64,000 nucleotides of DNA from Jonquetella anthropi DSM 22815 (GCF_000237805.1 NZ_CM001376.1:920349-984348), one strand, 5' to 3'; positions 54,545 through 63,821 are shown, counted from the stretch's first letter. The notes: generated from the sequence alone by a model not told the origin. Made by a program: numbers and translations.

Positions 54545-55237
54545 TCAGCGGGCTCCGAAAATTGCCGTCCCGACGCGAACCATGGTACTGCCTTCTTCTA
54601 TAGCAAGCTCGTAATCTCCCGACATTCCCATGGACAGCACGGGAAGCGAAAGCCCGGTACGTTTCCGAAGGCCCTCCGCGCAGTCTCGAAGAGCGGCAAA
54701 TGACCGCCGAATCTGGTCTTTGTCGTCGGTCAGAGGGCCGACGGTCATCAGTCCCTGCCAGTCGAGCCGGCCGCACTGAACCAGCGCGTCAGCGATGATC
54801 GGCGCGTCGGCGAGCGCGCAGCCGCTTTTCGACTCCTCAAGCGACGTGTTCACCTCAAGGAGAACCGGACGCCTGACGCCCAATTCGGCCGCGATATCCT
54901 GCAGCCGTTGGGCCAGCTTGACGCTGTCGACGCTTTGGATAGAGTGGAACAGCTCCAGCGCCTTGCGCGCCTTATTCCGCTGGAGCTGGCCTATCAGGTG
55001 CCACTTGACCGGCGGCAGGCCGGCAGGCCACGCGGGGATCTTTTCCATTCCCTCCTGAACCCTGTTCTCGCCCAAGTCGGTGATCAACCCAGTCTGAACA
55101 GCTCGAATGATCATATCAAGAGGCTTCGTCTTTGACACGGCAACCAGCGTGACGTCGCCCCGCTTCCTGCCGCTGCGGGCCGCTGCCTGAGAAATCCTAT
55201 CGAGCACTTCGCCGATTCGTTCCTCAAACGTCACCAT
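54545..55237 (-). CDS. yggS: YggS-family pyridoxal-phosphate homeostasis protein
   Basis: 230 residues. Motifs VTLVAVSKTKP (PLP lysine), FGENRVQE is replaced here by LGENRVQE, WHLIGQLQRNKAR, and LSMGMSGDYELAIEEGSTMVRVGTAIFG. The start ATG 55237 (MVTFEERIGEVL) overlaps the upstream gene by 7 nt. The reading frame is open further upstream but is covered by that gene. Confidence 0.94.
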   Translation of the reverse strand: MVTFEERIGEVLDRISQAAARSGRKRGDVTLVAVSKTKPLDMIIRAVQTGLITDLGENRVQEGMEKIPAWPAGLPPVKWHLIGQLQRNKARKALELFHSIQSVDSVKLAQRLQDIAAELGVRRPVLLEVNTSLEESKSGCALADAPIIADALVQCGRLDWQGLMTVGPLTDDKDQIRRSFAALRDCAEGLRKRTGLSLPVLSMGMSGDYELAIEEGSTMVRVGTAIFGAR

Positions 55238-56199
55238 ACTTCGACTCTCCTCTCCTCCGCTGACGCGCCGTCCAAGACCAGCGGGTTCCCCAGCTGAAGG
55301 CCGCCGGAGATGAAAAAGCGCCCGTCGCCCAAGGGCCAGCCGGTCACTTGGATGAAGACAATTCTGTTCCCGTTCACCTCGTAAACGCCCCAATGCCCTT
55401 GGCGCATGACGACGGACGATTCGGGGACGAGATATCCAGAGGTCTCGCCGGCGCATATGAGCAGACGAAGCCGCCGGCTCCGAGTCATCCACAGCGGAAA
55501 CATTGGCAGCTCCACCGCCACTTTAGCCATCAGGTCGCTCACCGGCAGGACGACCCGAACGTCTGCCTGCCAACGGGATCCGTTCGGCTCAAAACGTATC
55601 GTTACCTTTGATTTTTTCAGCGCGGCGCTCATGAAGTCGGTCATCTGGACGTAAAAAAGCGCCCGAGGCCGTTGAGGCAGCGGGAGCAGTTTTCCGACGA
55701 TGCTTCCCGCGGCGACCTCGCTGAAATTTTCAACCTGCTTAGGCTCAGGCACTTCGGGAAACGCCGCGGTGCCCGGCCACAGGTTCTGGTAGCTCCAGTT
55801 CCCTTCCATGCCGTCAGTCCACGGGAGAAAGAACCCTCTGCCGGGGGATTTAAGGTTAAACGTTTGGCCTCCGGACAGCAGGGTCGCTACGACTTCTCCA
55901 GCGACGACTGCCGCGCCGACTCCCCCGCTGGTCAACTGAACAGCCCCGTCGCGGGGTGACTTCAGAAGCTGCTCCTGCCACAAAAGCAGCGCGTCAACCG
56001 ACTGCTGCTGTTCGTACACCCACGGCTGAGGAAAGGTCACCGGCGGCAGCTGAACGTCCTGCGTCGCCCGAAGCCAACCCCAGTACGCCCACGCGGCGCA
56101 GCCAAAAACGAAGCTGACAGCGACAAGACGGCATACTTTTCTCAGCCTGCCGGGACGGCCTTCCTCTTCATGCGTTTCGGTTCGCCGCTCCACTGGCAC
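55231..56199 (-). CDS. HlyD-like membrane protein of the sepF cluster
   Basis: 322 residues. One N-terminal membrane segment (LVAVSFVFGCAAWAYWGWL) then a periplasmic part with paired lipoyl-like hairpins (GGVGAAVVAGEVVATLLSG and VAAGSIVGKLLPL). The layout resembles HlyD/AcrA-type adaptor folds placed in division operons. No outer-membrane partner is visible. Function uncertain. Confidence 0.65.
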   Translation of the reverse strand: MPVERRTETHEEEGRPGRLRKVCRLVAVSFVFGCAAWAYWGWLRATQDVQLPPVTFPQPWVYEQQQSVDALLLWQEQLLKSPRDGAVQLTSGGVGAAVVAGEVVATLLSGGQTFNLKSPGRGFFLPWTDGMEGNWSYQNLWPGTAAFPEVPEPKQVENFSEVAAGSIVGKLLPLPQRPRALFYVQMTDFMSAALKKSKVTIRFEPNGSRWQADVRVVLPVSDLMAKVAVELPMFPLWMTRSRRLRLLICAGETSGYLVPESSVVMRQGHWGVYEVNGNRIVFIQVTGWPLGDGRFFISGGLQLGNPLVLDGASAEERRVEVW

Positions 56200-56378
56200 T
56201 CCCCCTTACTCGTGCTATTTTATCATTCTTTCTTCCTATTCGTCTTTTTGTCGGTCATTCCTTCGTTCTGACGTTTTTTCGTCGATTTCTGCTTCGCTTT
56301 TGGCCGACAGAGGACACGCAAAAAACTACTCAAAACTAATTTTTAGCGAGTGATTTTTATTATTTTTTGCTTTTACTC

Positions 56379-56407
56379 TTGCCATCACTGTCAAAATGGA
56401 GTATAAA
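56379..56407 (+). promoter_or_regulatory. Promoter of glnN
   Basis: TTGCCA (56379-56384), 17-nt spacer, TATAAA (56402-56407). The leader is about 30 nt. Confidence 0.72.
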
Positions 56408-56444
56408 CGTGAAATCTTGCAGAACATCTGAAGGAGTTGATCGT

Positions 56445-58595
56445 ATGGGCGCAACATCTACACCGATGGAAATTTTCAACGCTCACGTTTTTGACTTGGA
56501 CAAGATGAAAAACTACATGCCCCAAGAGGCGTTCAAGAAGCTGGTCAACGCCATTGAAGGCGGGACACAGCTTGACGACGACGTGGCTGAGGCTGCCGCC
56601 TGCGCCATGCGCGAGTGGGCTCTCAGCATGGGCGCTACCCATTATACTCACTGGTTCCAGCCCCGCACGGAGGCGACGGCTGAAAAACACATGGCGTTCC
56701 TCTCGTATGACGACGACGCCAAGCCGTTTTACTCGTTCTCAGGCAAACAGCTCATCAGCAGCGAACCGGACGCGTCGTCGTTCCCGTCCGGCGGCATGCG
56801 CTCCACCTTTGAGGCCCGCGGCTACTGCGCGTGGGATCCGTCGAGCCCGGCGTTCCTCCTGATGAGCCACAAGGGCGGCACGCTCTGCATTCCTTCCGTT
56901 TTCATCTCCTACGACGGCACGCCGCTGGACATGAAGACCCCGCTGATAAAAAGCATCGACGCAGTGACGAACCAAGCGCTCCGGCTGCTTAAGATGTTCG
57001 GCAACCGGTCGGTCAAGTCCGTGCAGGTCACGGTGGGCGCCGAACAGGAGTACTTCCTGCTGGACGCCGATACCGCCGCCCGCCGGCCTGACCTGACGAT
57101 CTGCAGCCGGGCCCTGATCGGCCAGCCGTCCCCGAAGGCGCAGAACGTGGAAGCTCACTACTTCGGTTCGATTCACCCGCGTATTCTTTCCTTTATGGAA
57201 GACGTGGAGCGGGACATGTACCGGCTCGGAACGGTCATCATGACCCGCCACAACGAGGCGGCGCCCTGCCAGTTTGAGTTTGCGCCCCTGCCGTCGGAAG
57301 CCAACCGAGGCTGCGACCAGAACCACATGCTGATGGAAGCGATGCGCCGAATGGCCCGGCGGCACGGCCTGAAGCTCATCTTCCACGAGAAGCCGTTCAA
57401 CGGCACCAACGGGAGCGGCAAGCACCTGAACTTCTCGCTGAGGGACAGCGAAGGGCGCAACCTGCTCAAGCCGTCGTCCAATCGGGCGCGGAATATTCAG
57501 TTCCTCACCTTCCTTTCCGCGTTCCTGATCGGCATGGCTCGGAACGGAAGCCTTCTGCGGGCGTCCATCGCCTCGGCAGGCAACATGCACCGGCTCGGCG
57601 GACACGAAGCGCCTCCGGCGATCATGACCGCCTACTTGGGGTCGTTCTTGACCGACGTGCTGAACCGAATCGCCTCCGGCGGCGACGACCTGCAGGAGTC
57701 CGAGGCCGATCATCTGCTCGACTTGGGGCTCACCCGTCTTCCTCAGCTGGCCGGCGACTCGACCGACCGCAACAGGACGTCCCCTGTGGCCTTCACGGGA
57801 AACAAGTGGGAGTTCCGCGGCGTCGGTGCCCCTCAGGCCCTCGCCGGGCCTCTGACCGCCTGCTTGGCCCTGTGGGCCGAAGGGCTCGACGCGATGGCGA
57901 CGGTCATCAGCAATCGGATGTCCGACGGCGCCACCGTTCAGGAAGCCGCCCTTTCGGCGATCCGCTTGGCTGCCGACGAAAGCGAAGCCTGCCGATTTGA
58001 CGGCAACGGCTACGCCGCCGACTGGCCGGAGAAAGCCCGTCAGCGCGGCCTGCCGGTGAAAGAGACCACCATCGAGGCGCTTGACTCGTACTTGGAGCCA
58101 GCCAACTTGGCGCTGCTGTCCAAGCTCGGAATCATGGACGAGCGGGAAGTCCGGGCCTACCACGCCATTCGGGTTGAACAGTACGTTCAGTCTCTCACCG
58201 TGGAGGTTTCCGTGCTGATCACCATGATGAGGGAAGGCGTCCTGCCGGCAGTGGCCCGCCAGATATCGCTTCTCCAGTCAGCGCGGCCCGGCGTGTCCGC
58301 CGCGCCCAAGCGGGTGCAGGCCAAGTGGGACGACGAGAGCGAAAAGCTCGCGGCCTGCTGGGCGGATATCGCCGAGCAGACCGACGCCCTCGAGGCCCTG
58401 AAGGCTCGGCTCCCAGGCCTGCCAGCCCTCGAAGCGGCGGACGTCCTGACCGACCAAGCCCTTCCTATTATGGAAGAACTCCGCCGGCTGGCCAACTTCG
58501 CCGAGTCGCGGGTCAGCGCCGACCTGTGGCCCTACCCGACGACGAGAGAACTTTTCTCCGCAACGGCGACGACGCCCCAGCAAGCCAGACAGTAA
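56445..58595 (+). CDS. glnN: Glutamine synthetase type III
   Basis: 716 residues. Makes glutamine from glutamate, ammonia and ATP. Type III is much longer than GlnA. Features: MREWALSMGATHYTHWFQPRTEATAEKH, GAEQEYFLLD (metal-binding Glu), FHEKPFNGTNGSGKHLNFSL (ATP/His site) and GAPQALAGP; the C-terminal GSIII extension follows. ATG 56445 is preceded by AAGGAG. It has a monocistronic layout with promoter and terminator. Confidence 0.94.
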   Translation: MGATSTPMEIFNAHVFDLDKMKNYMPQEAFKKLVNAIEGGTQLDDDVAEAAACAMREWALSMGATHYTHWFQPRTEATAEKHMAFLSYDDDAKPFYSFSGKQLISSEPDASSFPSGGMRSTFEARGYCAWDPSSPAFLLMSHKGGTLCIPSVFISYDGTPLDMKTPLIKSIDAVTNQALRLLKMFGNRSVKSVQVTVGAEQEYFLLDADTAARRPDLTICSRALIGQPSPKAQNVEAHYFGSIHPRILSFMEDVERDMYRLGTVIMTRHNEAAPCQFEFAPLPSEANRGCDQNHMLMEAMRRMARRHGLKLIFHEKPFNGTNGSGKHLNFSLRDSEGRNLLKPSSNRARNIQFLTFLSAFLIGMARNGSLLRASIASAGNMHRLGGHEAPPAIMTAYLGSFLTDVLNRIASGGDDLQESEADHLLDLGLTRLPQLAGDSTDRNRTSPVAFTGNKWEFRGVGAPQALAGPLTACLALWAEGLDAMATVISNRMSDGATVQEAALSAIRLAADESEACRFDGNGYAADWPEKARQRGLPVKETTIEALDSYLEPANLALLSKLGIMDEREVRAYHAIRVEQYVQSLTVEVSVLITMMREGVLPAVARQISLLQSARPGVSAAPKRVQAKWDDESEKLAACWADIAEQTDALEALKARLPGLPALEAADVLTDQALPIMEELRRLANFAESRVSADLWPYPTTRELFSATATTPQQARQ

Positions 58596-58603
58596 ACCGA
58601 CGA

Positions 58604-58634
58604 CGGCACGCCTCCCAGGAGGCGTGCCGTTTTT
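58604..58634 (+). terminator. Terminator after glnN
   Basis: CGGCACGCCTCC pairs with GGAGGCGTGCCG (58604-58629), followed by TTTTT. Confidence 0.9.
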
Positions 58635-58654
58635 GCCGCTCTGACAGGCGAATA

Positions 58655-58724
58655 TGTTATAATAATAACAAGCATTTTCGGGACGGCTTACGCGCTGCGA
58701 GGGACGCGGGTAAGCCGACCCGTC
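58655..58724 (+). promoter_or_regulatory. Extended -10 promoter and strong leader hairpin of megL
   Basis: TGTTATAAT (58655-58663) is an extended -10. The leader folds into a long stem: CGGGACGGCTTACGC (58679-58693) with GCGGGTAAGCCGACCCG (58708-58724). The ribosome-binding site AAAGGAG lies 11-15 nt after it. It may regulate translation. It does not match a SAM riboswitch class that I can recognise. Confidence 0.55.
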
Positions 58725-58749
58725 ATCTTTTGTAAAGGAGAGGATTCGC

Positions 58750-59937
58750 ATGGGCATGAAAGTTCCTGGGTTTGCCACACAATCTATCCACGCTGGGGCA
58801 GAGAAAAACGGTTTCGGCTCGCTGGCCGTTCCAATTTACGAGACGTCCACGTTCATTTTCGACTCGGCCGAGCAGGGCGGACGCCGTTTTGCTCTGGAAG
58901 AAGAAGGCTTCATCTACACCCGACTGGGCAACCCGACAACGGCCACCCTGGAACGGCGCGTTGCCGCTCTTGAGGGCGGCGACGAGGCCATCGCCACATC
59001 GAGCGGCATGGGCGCCATCGCGTCGGTCTTCTGGGCGCTGCTCAAAGCCGGCGATCACGTGGTCACCGACTCGTGCCTTTACGGCTGCACCTTCGCCCTT
59101 CTGGAACACTCTCTGACGCGCTTTGGCGTTGAAGTGTCGTTCGTCGACACGGCGAACTTGGAAGAAGTCCGCGCCGCCATGAAGCCCAACACCCGCATGG
59201 TGTACCTTGAGACGCCGGCGAACCCGAACCTGAAGATCGTCGACATCGCCGCCGTCTCGAAGATCGCCCACAGCCATGAGAACGTCGTCCTTGTGGTAGA
59301 CAACACGTTCGCCACGCCGTACCTTCAGCGGCCGCTGGAGCTTGGAGCCGACGTGGTCGTCCACTCGGCGACCAAGTACCTGAACGGCCACGGCGACGTC
59401 ATCGCCGGGCTCGTCGTCACCAACAAAGAACTGGCCTCCCCGATCCGCTGGGTCGGATTGAAAGACTGCACCGGCGCCGTGCTGGGACCGCAGGAAGCCT
59501 TCCTCATTATCCGCGGGCTGAAGACCCTGCCGATCCGCATGGAGCGCCACTGCGCCAACGCCAAATTGGTGGCCGAGTTCTTGGACAAGCACCCGAAGGT
59601 CGCCAAGGTCTACTACCCCGGCTTGGCGTCCCACGAGGGCCACGACATCGCAGCTAAGGAGATGAAGGACTTCGGCGCCATGATCTCCTTTGAACTGAAG
59701 GGCGGCGTCGAAGAAGGCCGCACCCTGATGAACAGCGTTAAGGTCTGCTCGCTGGCCGTCTCGCTGGGCGACACGGAGACGCTGATTCAGCACCCCGCCT
59801 CGATGACCCACTCTCCCTACTCGCCGGAAGAGCGGCACGCCGCTGGGATCACCGACGGCCTCGTCCGTCTGTCGGTTGGCCTTGAGGACCCTGAGGACAT
59901 CATCGCCGACTTGGACGCCGCGTTGGCAAAAATTTAA
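58750..59937 (+). CDS. megL: Cys/Met metabolism PLP enzyme, methionine gamma-lyase-like
   Basis: 395 residues. PLP-dependent lyase: probably splits methionine into methanethiol, 2-oxobutyrate and ammonia. Family motifs: ATQSIHAGAEKNGFGSLAVPIYETSTF, EEEGFIYTRLGNPTTATLERRVAALEGG, VVDNTFATPYLQRPLELGADVVVHSATKYLNGHGD (PLP Lys in ATKY). Conserved lyase/transferase relatives (cystathionine or homocysteine synthases) are alternatives. ATG 58750 has AAAGGAGAGG upstream. Confidence 0.85.
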   Translation: MGMKVPGFATQSIHAGAEKNGFGSLAVPIYETSTFIFDSAEQGGRRFALEEEGFIYTRLGNPTTATLERRVAALEGGDEAIATSSGMGAIASVFWALLKAGDHVVTDSCLYGCTFALLEHSLTRFGVEVSFVDTANLEEVRAAMKPNTRMVYLETPANPNLKIVDIAAVSKIAHSHENVVLVVDNTFATPYLQRPLELGADVVVHSATKYLNGHGDVIAGLVVTNKELASPIRWVGLKDCTGAVLGPQEAFLIIRGLKTLPIRMERHCANAKLVAEFLDKHPKVAKVYYPGLASHEGHDIAAKEMKDFGAMISFELKGGVEEGRTLMNSVKVCSLAVSLGDTETLIQHPASMTHSPYSPEERHAAGITDGLVRLSVGLEDPEDIIADLDAALAKI

Positions 59938-59948
59938 GACCTGATAAA

Positions 59949-59980
59949 AAAGCTGGCCCTAAGCTTAGGGCCAGCTTTTT
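59949..59980 (+). terminator. Terminator after megL
   Basis: AAAGCTGGCCCT pairs with AGGGCCAGCTTT (59949-59978), followed by TTTT; symmetrical, so it can act on both strands. Confidence 0.88.
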
Positions 59981-60053
59981 GTGTTTGCCGACGGAACAGG
60001 CAAGATAACAAAAAATCAGATGAGTCATAAATACCGCTTTCCTTGCGAAAGAT

Positions 60054-60070
60054 TTCATTTATAATGAAAC
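60054..60070 (+). promoter_or_regulatory. grdC -10 box inside a palindromic operator
   Basis: TATAAT (60060-60065) lies within TTTCATT-TAT-AATGAAA, a perfect 7-bp-arm palindrome (60054-60070). A second hairpin CTTTC/GAAAG (60039-60053) lies before it. No clear -35 is present, consistent with a regulated promoter. Confidence 0.5.
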
Positions 60071-60138
60071 ATCGGCAGCAAGAAATGTTCAGCCGTTTAA
60101 GACTGTCAACAAAAGCCTATGAGGAGGTTGTTTGTCGA

Positions 60139-61659
60139 ATGTCGAGAGTTGCCATCAAGGGTTCCGCCTACTGCTTGGAGCACGTTCCTGGGCTGGGGTT
60201 CCACTACGGGAACACGCCGTACACCGCCGGCGAAGGAGAGAAAGAGTATCTCGCCGCTCTGCCGAAGCACCTGCAGACCTACGAGGAAGCGAAGGACTAC
60301 GCTCCCAACCAAGTCTACATCGGCGCCATGCCCATCGACGCGCTGGAGTCCCAGCCGAAGCCGATGTACGAGAACCGCATTGCCAACGCGCCCCGCTTCG
60401 GCCGCTACGGCGAAATCATGCCTGAGGACGAGTTCCTTGGGCTGATGGATATCTGCGACGTGTTTGACCTGGTCTGGCTCGAGAAGGGCTATGCCGCCGA
60501 GGTCAAGACCAAGCTGGAGGCCCATGAGCTGATCACCGACGCCATGGTGGCCCGCCTTGAAGCCGGTCACGACGCCGAAGAAATCGCCAAGGAGACGTCT
60601 GAGCACTCCGCCCTGCCACTCTATCTGGGCGACCGGGTTGTGGGCTGCGTCCGTTCCGGCCACAGCGTCGACGAGAACCTGTTTCCCCACGTGCTGATGG
60701 AGAACATCGCCAGCAAGGCCGGCAGCGTTCTGACCCTGCTCCACCTGCTCAAGAACACCGGAATGAAGCCCGAGGACGTGGACTTCCTCATCGAGTGCTC
60801 CGAAGAGGCTGCAGGCGACGCCTGCCAGCGCGGCGGCGGCAACTTCGCCAAGGCCATCGCCGAGATCGCCGGCTGCCCGAACGCTTCCGGCTGCGATATC
60901 CGCGGGTTCTGCGCCGGCCCGGTCAACGCCATGATCGCCGCCGCTTCCCAGGTGGCTGCTGGCACGCGCAAAAACGTGATCGTCATCGCCGGCGGCGCCA
61001 TCCCGAAGCTCTACATGAACAGCCGCGACCACGTCAAAAAGGGCATGCCCGCCCTTGAGGACTGCCTTGGCTCGTTCGCCGTCCTTCTGACCCCGCCGGA
61101 CGGCCACAGCGCGGAAATGCGCCTTGACTGCCTCGGCAAGCACACCGTCGGCGCCGGCGCCGCTCCTCAGGCCATCACTCAGGTTCTGACCTGGGATCCG
61201 CTTCAGAAAGCCGGCCTGACCTACAACGACGTCGACAAGTTCGGCGCTGAGCTTCACATTCCTGAAATCACCGAGCCGGCCGGCGCCGGCAACGTGCCGC
61301 TGGCCAACATCAAGATGATCGCCGCTCTGGCCGTCATGAAGAAGGCCGTCGAGAAGAAGGATATGATGAACTTCGTCAAGGAAAAGGGCCTGCCGGGCTT
61401 CGCCCACACGCAGGGCCATATCCCCGCCGGCGCCCCCTTCATCGGACAGGCCGCCGACATGATCACCGAGGGCAAGATCAACCGGGCGATGATCATCGGC
61501 AAGGGATCTCTGTTCCTCGCCCGTCTGACCAACCTAGCCGACGGCGCGTCGTTCATCATCGAAAAGCCGGCAGCCGCTGAAACCGCCGTTTCTAAGGACG
61601 ATATCAAGAGCACCCTGCTGGAGGCTCTGAGCGAGCTGGCCACCTCCCTCACGAAGTAA
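60139..61659 (+). CDS. grdC: Glycine reductase protein C, beta subunit GrdC
   Basis: 506 residues. Together with GrdD it converts the carboxymethyl group on GrdA to acetyl phosphate. Related to thiolase/FabH-like folds: ECSEEAAGDACQRGGGNFAKAIAEIAG and CDIRGFCAGPVNAMIAAASQV carry conserved cysteines. ATG 60139 (MSRVAIKGSAYCLEHVPGLG) is chosen; the reading frame extends upstream without support. GAGGAGG lies at 60121. It is 15 nt from grdD, and 15 kb from grdEAB in the opposite direction. Confidence 0.94.
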   Translation: MSRVAIKGSAYCLEHVPGLGFHYGNTPYTAGEGEKEYLAALPKHLQTYEEAKDYAPNQVYIGAMPIDALESQPKPMYENRIANAPRFGRYGEIMPEDEFLGLMDICDVFDLVWLEKGYAAEVKTKLEAHELITDAMVARLEAGHDAEEIAKETSEHSALPLYLGDRVVGCVRSGHSVDENLFPHVLMENIASKAGSVLTLLHLLKNTGMKPEDVDFLIECSEEAAGDACQRGGGNFAKAIAEIAGCPNASGCDIRGFCAGPVNAMIAAASQVAAGTRKNVIVIAGGAIPKLYMNSRDHVKKGMPALEDCLGSFAVLLTPPDGHSAEMRLDCLGKHTVGAGAAPQAITQVLTWDPLQKAGLTYNDVDKFGAELHIPEITEPAGAGNVPLANIKMIAALAVMKKAVEKKDMMNFVKEKGLPGFAHTQGHIPAGAPFIGQAADMITEGKINRAMIIGKGSLFLARLTNLADGASFIIEKPAAAETAVSKDDIKSTLLEALSELATSLTK

Positions 61660-61673
61660 GGAGGTCACGACGA

Positions 61674-62828
61674 ATGTCTGACGTTCGCAAACTCATCGGC
61701 GAGGCTCTCGCCGAAGTCATCGAATCGGCCAAAAGCGGCGGCCCCTGCGTTAAAGTAGGCCTTCAGGCCTGCGGCAGCGAGCACGGCCCGATGGAAACCG
61801 TTCGGGCGGCCAAATTGGCGATGGAACAGAACCGGGGGCTGAAAGTCGTCATGATCGGCCCCAAGAAGGTCGAAGGGTACGACGACCTCGAGTGGATCGA
61901 AACTCCCGACACGGAAGTTGACCTTGAAAAGGCCATGGACGACGCGATGGGCTCGGGCCGCGTGGCTGGAATCGTGGCCATGCACCACCCGTTCCCCATG
62001 GGCGTCACCACCATCGGCCGGGTTTTCACCCCCGCATTGGGCCGGGATATGATCGTCGCTTCGACGACCGGCACCAGCGCCATCAACCGGGTCGAGGCCA
62101 TGATCCGCAACACCGTTCTGGGCATTGCAGTCGCCAAGTCGATCGGCAAGACGAACCCCACAGTCGGCATTTTAAACGTCGAAGGCGCCCAGCTGGTCTT
62201 CAAGGCCCTCAAAAAGCTTCAGGAAGCCGGCTACCCCATCACCTTCGGCGAAAGCAAGCGGGCTGACGGCGGCTCGGTTCTCCGGGGCAACGACATCCTT
62301 CAGGGCGTTGTCGACATCTGCGTCTGCGACACTCTGACCGGCAACGTGCTGATGAAGATGTTCTCGTCGTTCTCCACCGGCGGTTCCTTCGAGGCCACTG
62401 GCTGGGGCTACGGCCCGTCGGCCGGCGAGGGCTGGAAGCACGTGGTCAACATCATCTCCCGCGCCAGCGGCGCGCCGGTCATCGCCAACGCGCTGGCCTA
62501 CTGCGGCGCCGCCGCTTCCGGCAAGCTGCCCGAGCTGGTCGCCCAGGAAATGGCCGCCGCGAAGAACGCCGGTTTGGACGACGTGATCGCCTCCTTCCTT
62601 CCCAAGCCTCAGGCCGCCGCGGAGGAAATCAAGGCGCCTGCCGCCGAACCCACCGACGAGGAGATTCACGGCGTCGACGTGCTGGCTATTGAGGACGCGG
62701 TGCGCGAGCTCTGGAAAAACGGCATCTACGCCGAAAGCTCCATGGGCTGCACCGGCCCGGTCGTCAAGCTGAACAAGAAAAACGAGGAGAAGGCCAAGGA
62801 AATCCTCAAGGCCGCCTCTTTCATCTAG
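61674..62828 (+). CDS. grdD: Glycine reductase protein C, alpha subunit GrdD
   Basis: 384 residues. Partner of GrdC for acetyl phosphate release. PlsX/FabH-like beginning KVGLQACGSEHGPMETVRAAKLAMEQNRGLKVVMIGP and a conserved Cys near the C-terminus (SSMGCTGPVVKLN). It follows AAGGAGG. The last gene before a strong terminator. Confidence 0.95.
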   Translation: MSDVRKLIGEALAEVIESAKSGGPCVKVGLQACGSEHGPMETVRAAKLAMEQNRGLKVVMIGPKKVEGYDDLEWIETPDTEVDLEKAMDDAMGSGRVAGIVAMHHPFPMGVTTIGRVFTPALGRDMIVASTTGTSAINRVEAMIRNTVLGIAVAKSIGKTNPTVGILNVEGAQLVFKALKKLQEAGYPITFGESKRADGGSVLRGNDILQGVVDICVCDTLTGNVLMKMFSSFSTGGSFEATGWGYGPSAGEGWKHVVNIISRASGAPVIANALAYCGAAASGKLPELVAQEMAAAKNAGLDDVIASFLPKPQAAAEEIKAPAAEPTDEEIHGVDVLAIEDAVRELWKNGIYAESSMGCTGPVVKLNKKNEEKAKEILKAASFI

Positions 62829-62844
62829 TCTGAACGAACAAAAA

Positions 62845-62880
62845 AGAGGCCGGACGGCAAAAGCCGTCCGGCCTCTTTTT
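62845..62880 (+). terminator. Terminator of grdCD
   Basis: AAGAGGCCGGACGGC pairs with GCCGTCCGGCCTCTT (62845-62877), followed by TTT. Confidence 0.92.
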
Positions 62881-62935
62881 AATGAACAAAAACGTGGACG
62901 CAAGGGGAGAAACAAAGGCATCAAAACAAAAAAAC

Positions 62936-62969
62936 GCGGGTTCTTTTCGGACATCCGAAAAGAACCCGC
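62936..62969 (-). terminator. Terminator after the cold-shock gene
   Basis: GCGGGTTCTTTTCGGA pairs with TCCGAAAAGAACCCGC (62936-62969), then GTTTTTTTG on the minus strand. Confidence 0.9.
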
Positions 62970-63001
62970 CGATAGTTCAGCTTCTTGGGCTCACGCGGAG
63001 C

Positions 63002-63199
63002 TTAGAGCTTCACCACATTCGCGGCCTGAGGACCCTTCTCGCCCTCAACCACGTCGAACTCAACCGAGTCGTTCTCGTCCAGGGACTTGTAGCCGGTCAT
63101 ATTGATCGCGCTGAAGTGAACGAAAACGTCCTTACCCTCTTCAGTGGTGATGAAGCCGTAGCCTTTCGTTGCATTGAACCACTTGACAGTGCCTTTCAT
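63002..63199 (-). CDS. Cold-shock family protein
   Basis: 65 residues, CSD OB-fold. RNP1-like KGYGFIT and RNP2-like VFVHFSAI motifs are intact ([20 protein letters not shown]). A small RNA chaperone. ATG 63199 is chosen; upstream ATGs in the same frame precede the family start. Confidence 0.95.
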   Translation of the reverse strand: MKGTVKWFNATKGYGFITTEEGKDVFVHFSAINMTGYKSLDENDSVEFDVVEGEKGPQAANVVKL

Positions 63200-63323
63200 T
63201 ACGCGTGTGCCTCCAAAAAATAAATATTGCCTCTCGCGGTGCAAGAAGCTGTGACTTGCGTCACTGGAAGAATTATCCTTTATTTACCCTTAAAAGTCAA
63301 TCTTGGATTTATTTTTATGCAAA

Positions 63324-63349
63324 ACGAGCGAACCGATTGGTTCGCTCGT
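63324..63349 (-). terminator. Terminator after the M15-peptidase cassette
   Basis: ACGAGCGAACC (63324-63334) and GGTTCGCTCGT (63339-63349), then TTTT on the minus strand. Confidence 0.82.
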
Positions 63350-63372
63350 CGTCTGGCGGTCCCCGGCGAGGA

Positions 63373-63714
63373 CTACACTCCAAGGTGAACATATCCTTTT
63401 TCCTGATACGGCAAAATCTGATTAAAGCCGCACTCTTCCGCAGCCCGGCAGATGGCCCTCAGCAATCCTGAGTCAGCGGCGACGTCAACAGCCCGGCCTC
63501 GTAAATGCCGGCTGCGGGGAACGCCGCCCACGGCCCTGTTGTGGCTGGGACACCGAGTTCCGCTCGTGATGCGCAGGGGGCCGACGCGCTCCCACAGCTT
63601 TTTTACCGCCGCGTCCAGCTCCGGCGCCGTCAGGTCGAGCCCGCAGCACGGGCAGGCGGGCGATACGGCCAGTGCCGCGCTTTTCGACATGCCGTCAGAA
63701 ATTACCAGAGTCAT
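63373..63714 (-). CDS. M15-type peptidase / endolysin-like D-Ala-D-Ala carboxypeptidase
   Basis: 113 residues. The M15A-like core LRITSGTRCPSHNRAVGGVPRSRHLRGRAVDV holds the zinc-binding S-x-H-x6-D pattern, with YVHLGV as the last zinc-binding His. Cuts peptidoglycan stem peptides or crosslinks; such enzymes occur as phage endolysins. An odd CCGLDLT segment near residue 20 has two adjacent Cys. The start ATG 63714 follows GGAGG. Confidence 0.78.
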   Translation of the reverse strand: MTLVISDGMSKSAALAVSPACPCCGLDLTAPELDAAVKKLWERVGPLRITSGTRCPSHNRAVGGVPRSRHLRGRAVDVAADSGLLRAICRAAEECGFNQILPYQEKGYVHLGV

Positions 63715-63821
63715 CGTTGTTCCTCCTTTTTCCTCCCGTCGTCGGGAACTCCGCCGCTCTCGAGCAGCCGCCCCATCAGGACGAAAATCATCGCTAGAAT
63801 CTGACGCTCTCTTACTCCCAC
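63711..63821 (-). CDS. 36-residue hypothetical protein of the lysis-like cassette
   Basis: GTG 63821 to TGA 63711, overlapping the M15 gene start (ATGA) and the YvrJ-like gene end. It reads MGVRERQILAMIFVLMGRLLESGG... with a short hydrophobic stretch. No homology recognised. Confidence 0.5.
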   Translation of the reverse strand: MGVRERQILAMIFVLMGRLLESGGVPDDGRKKEEQR

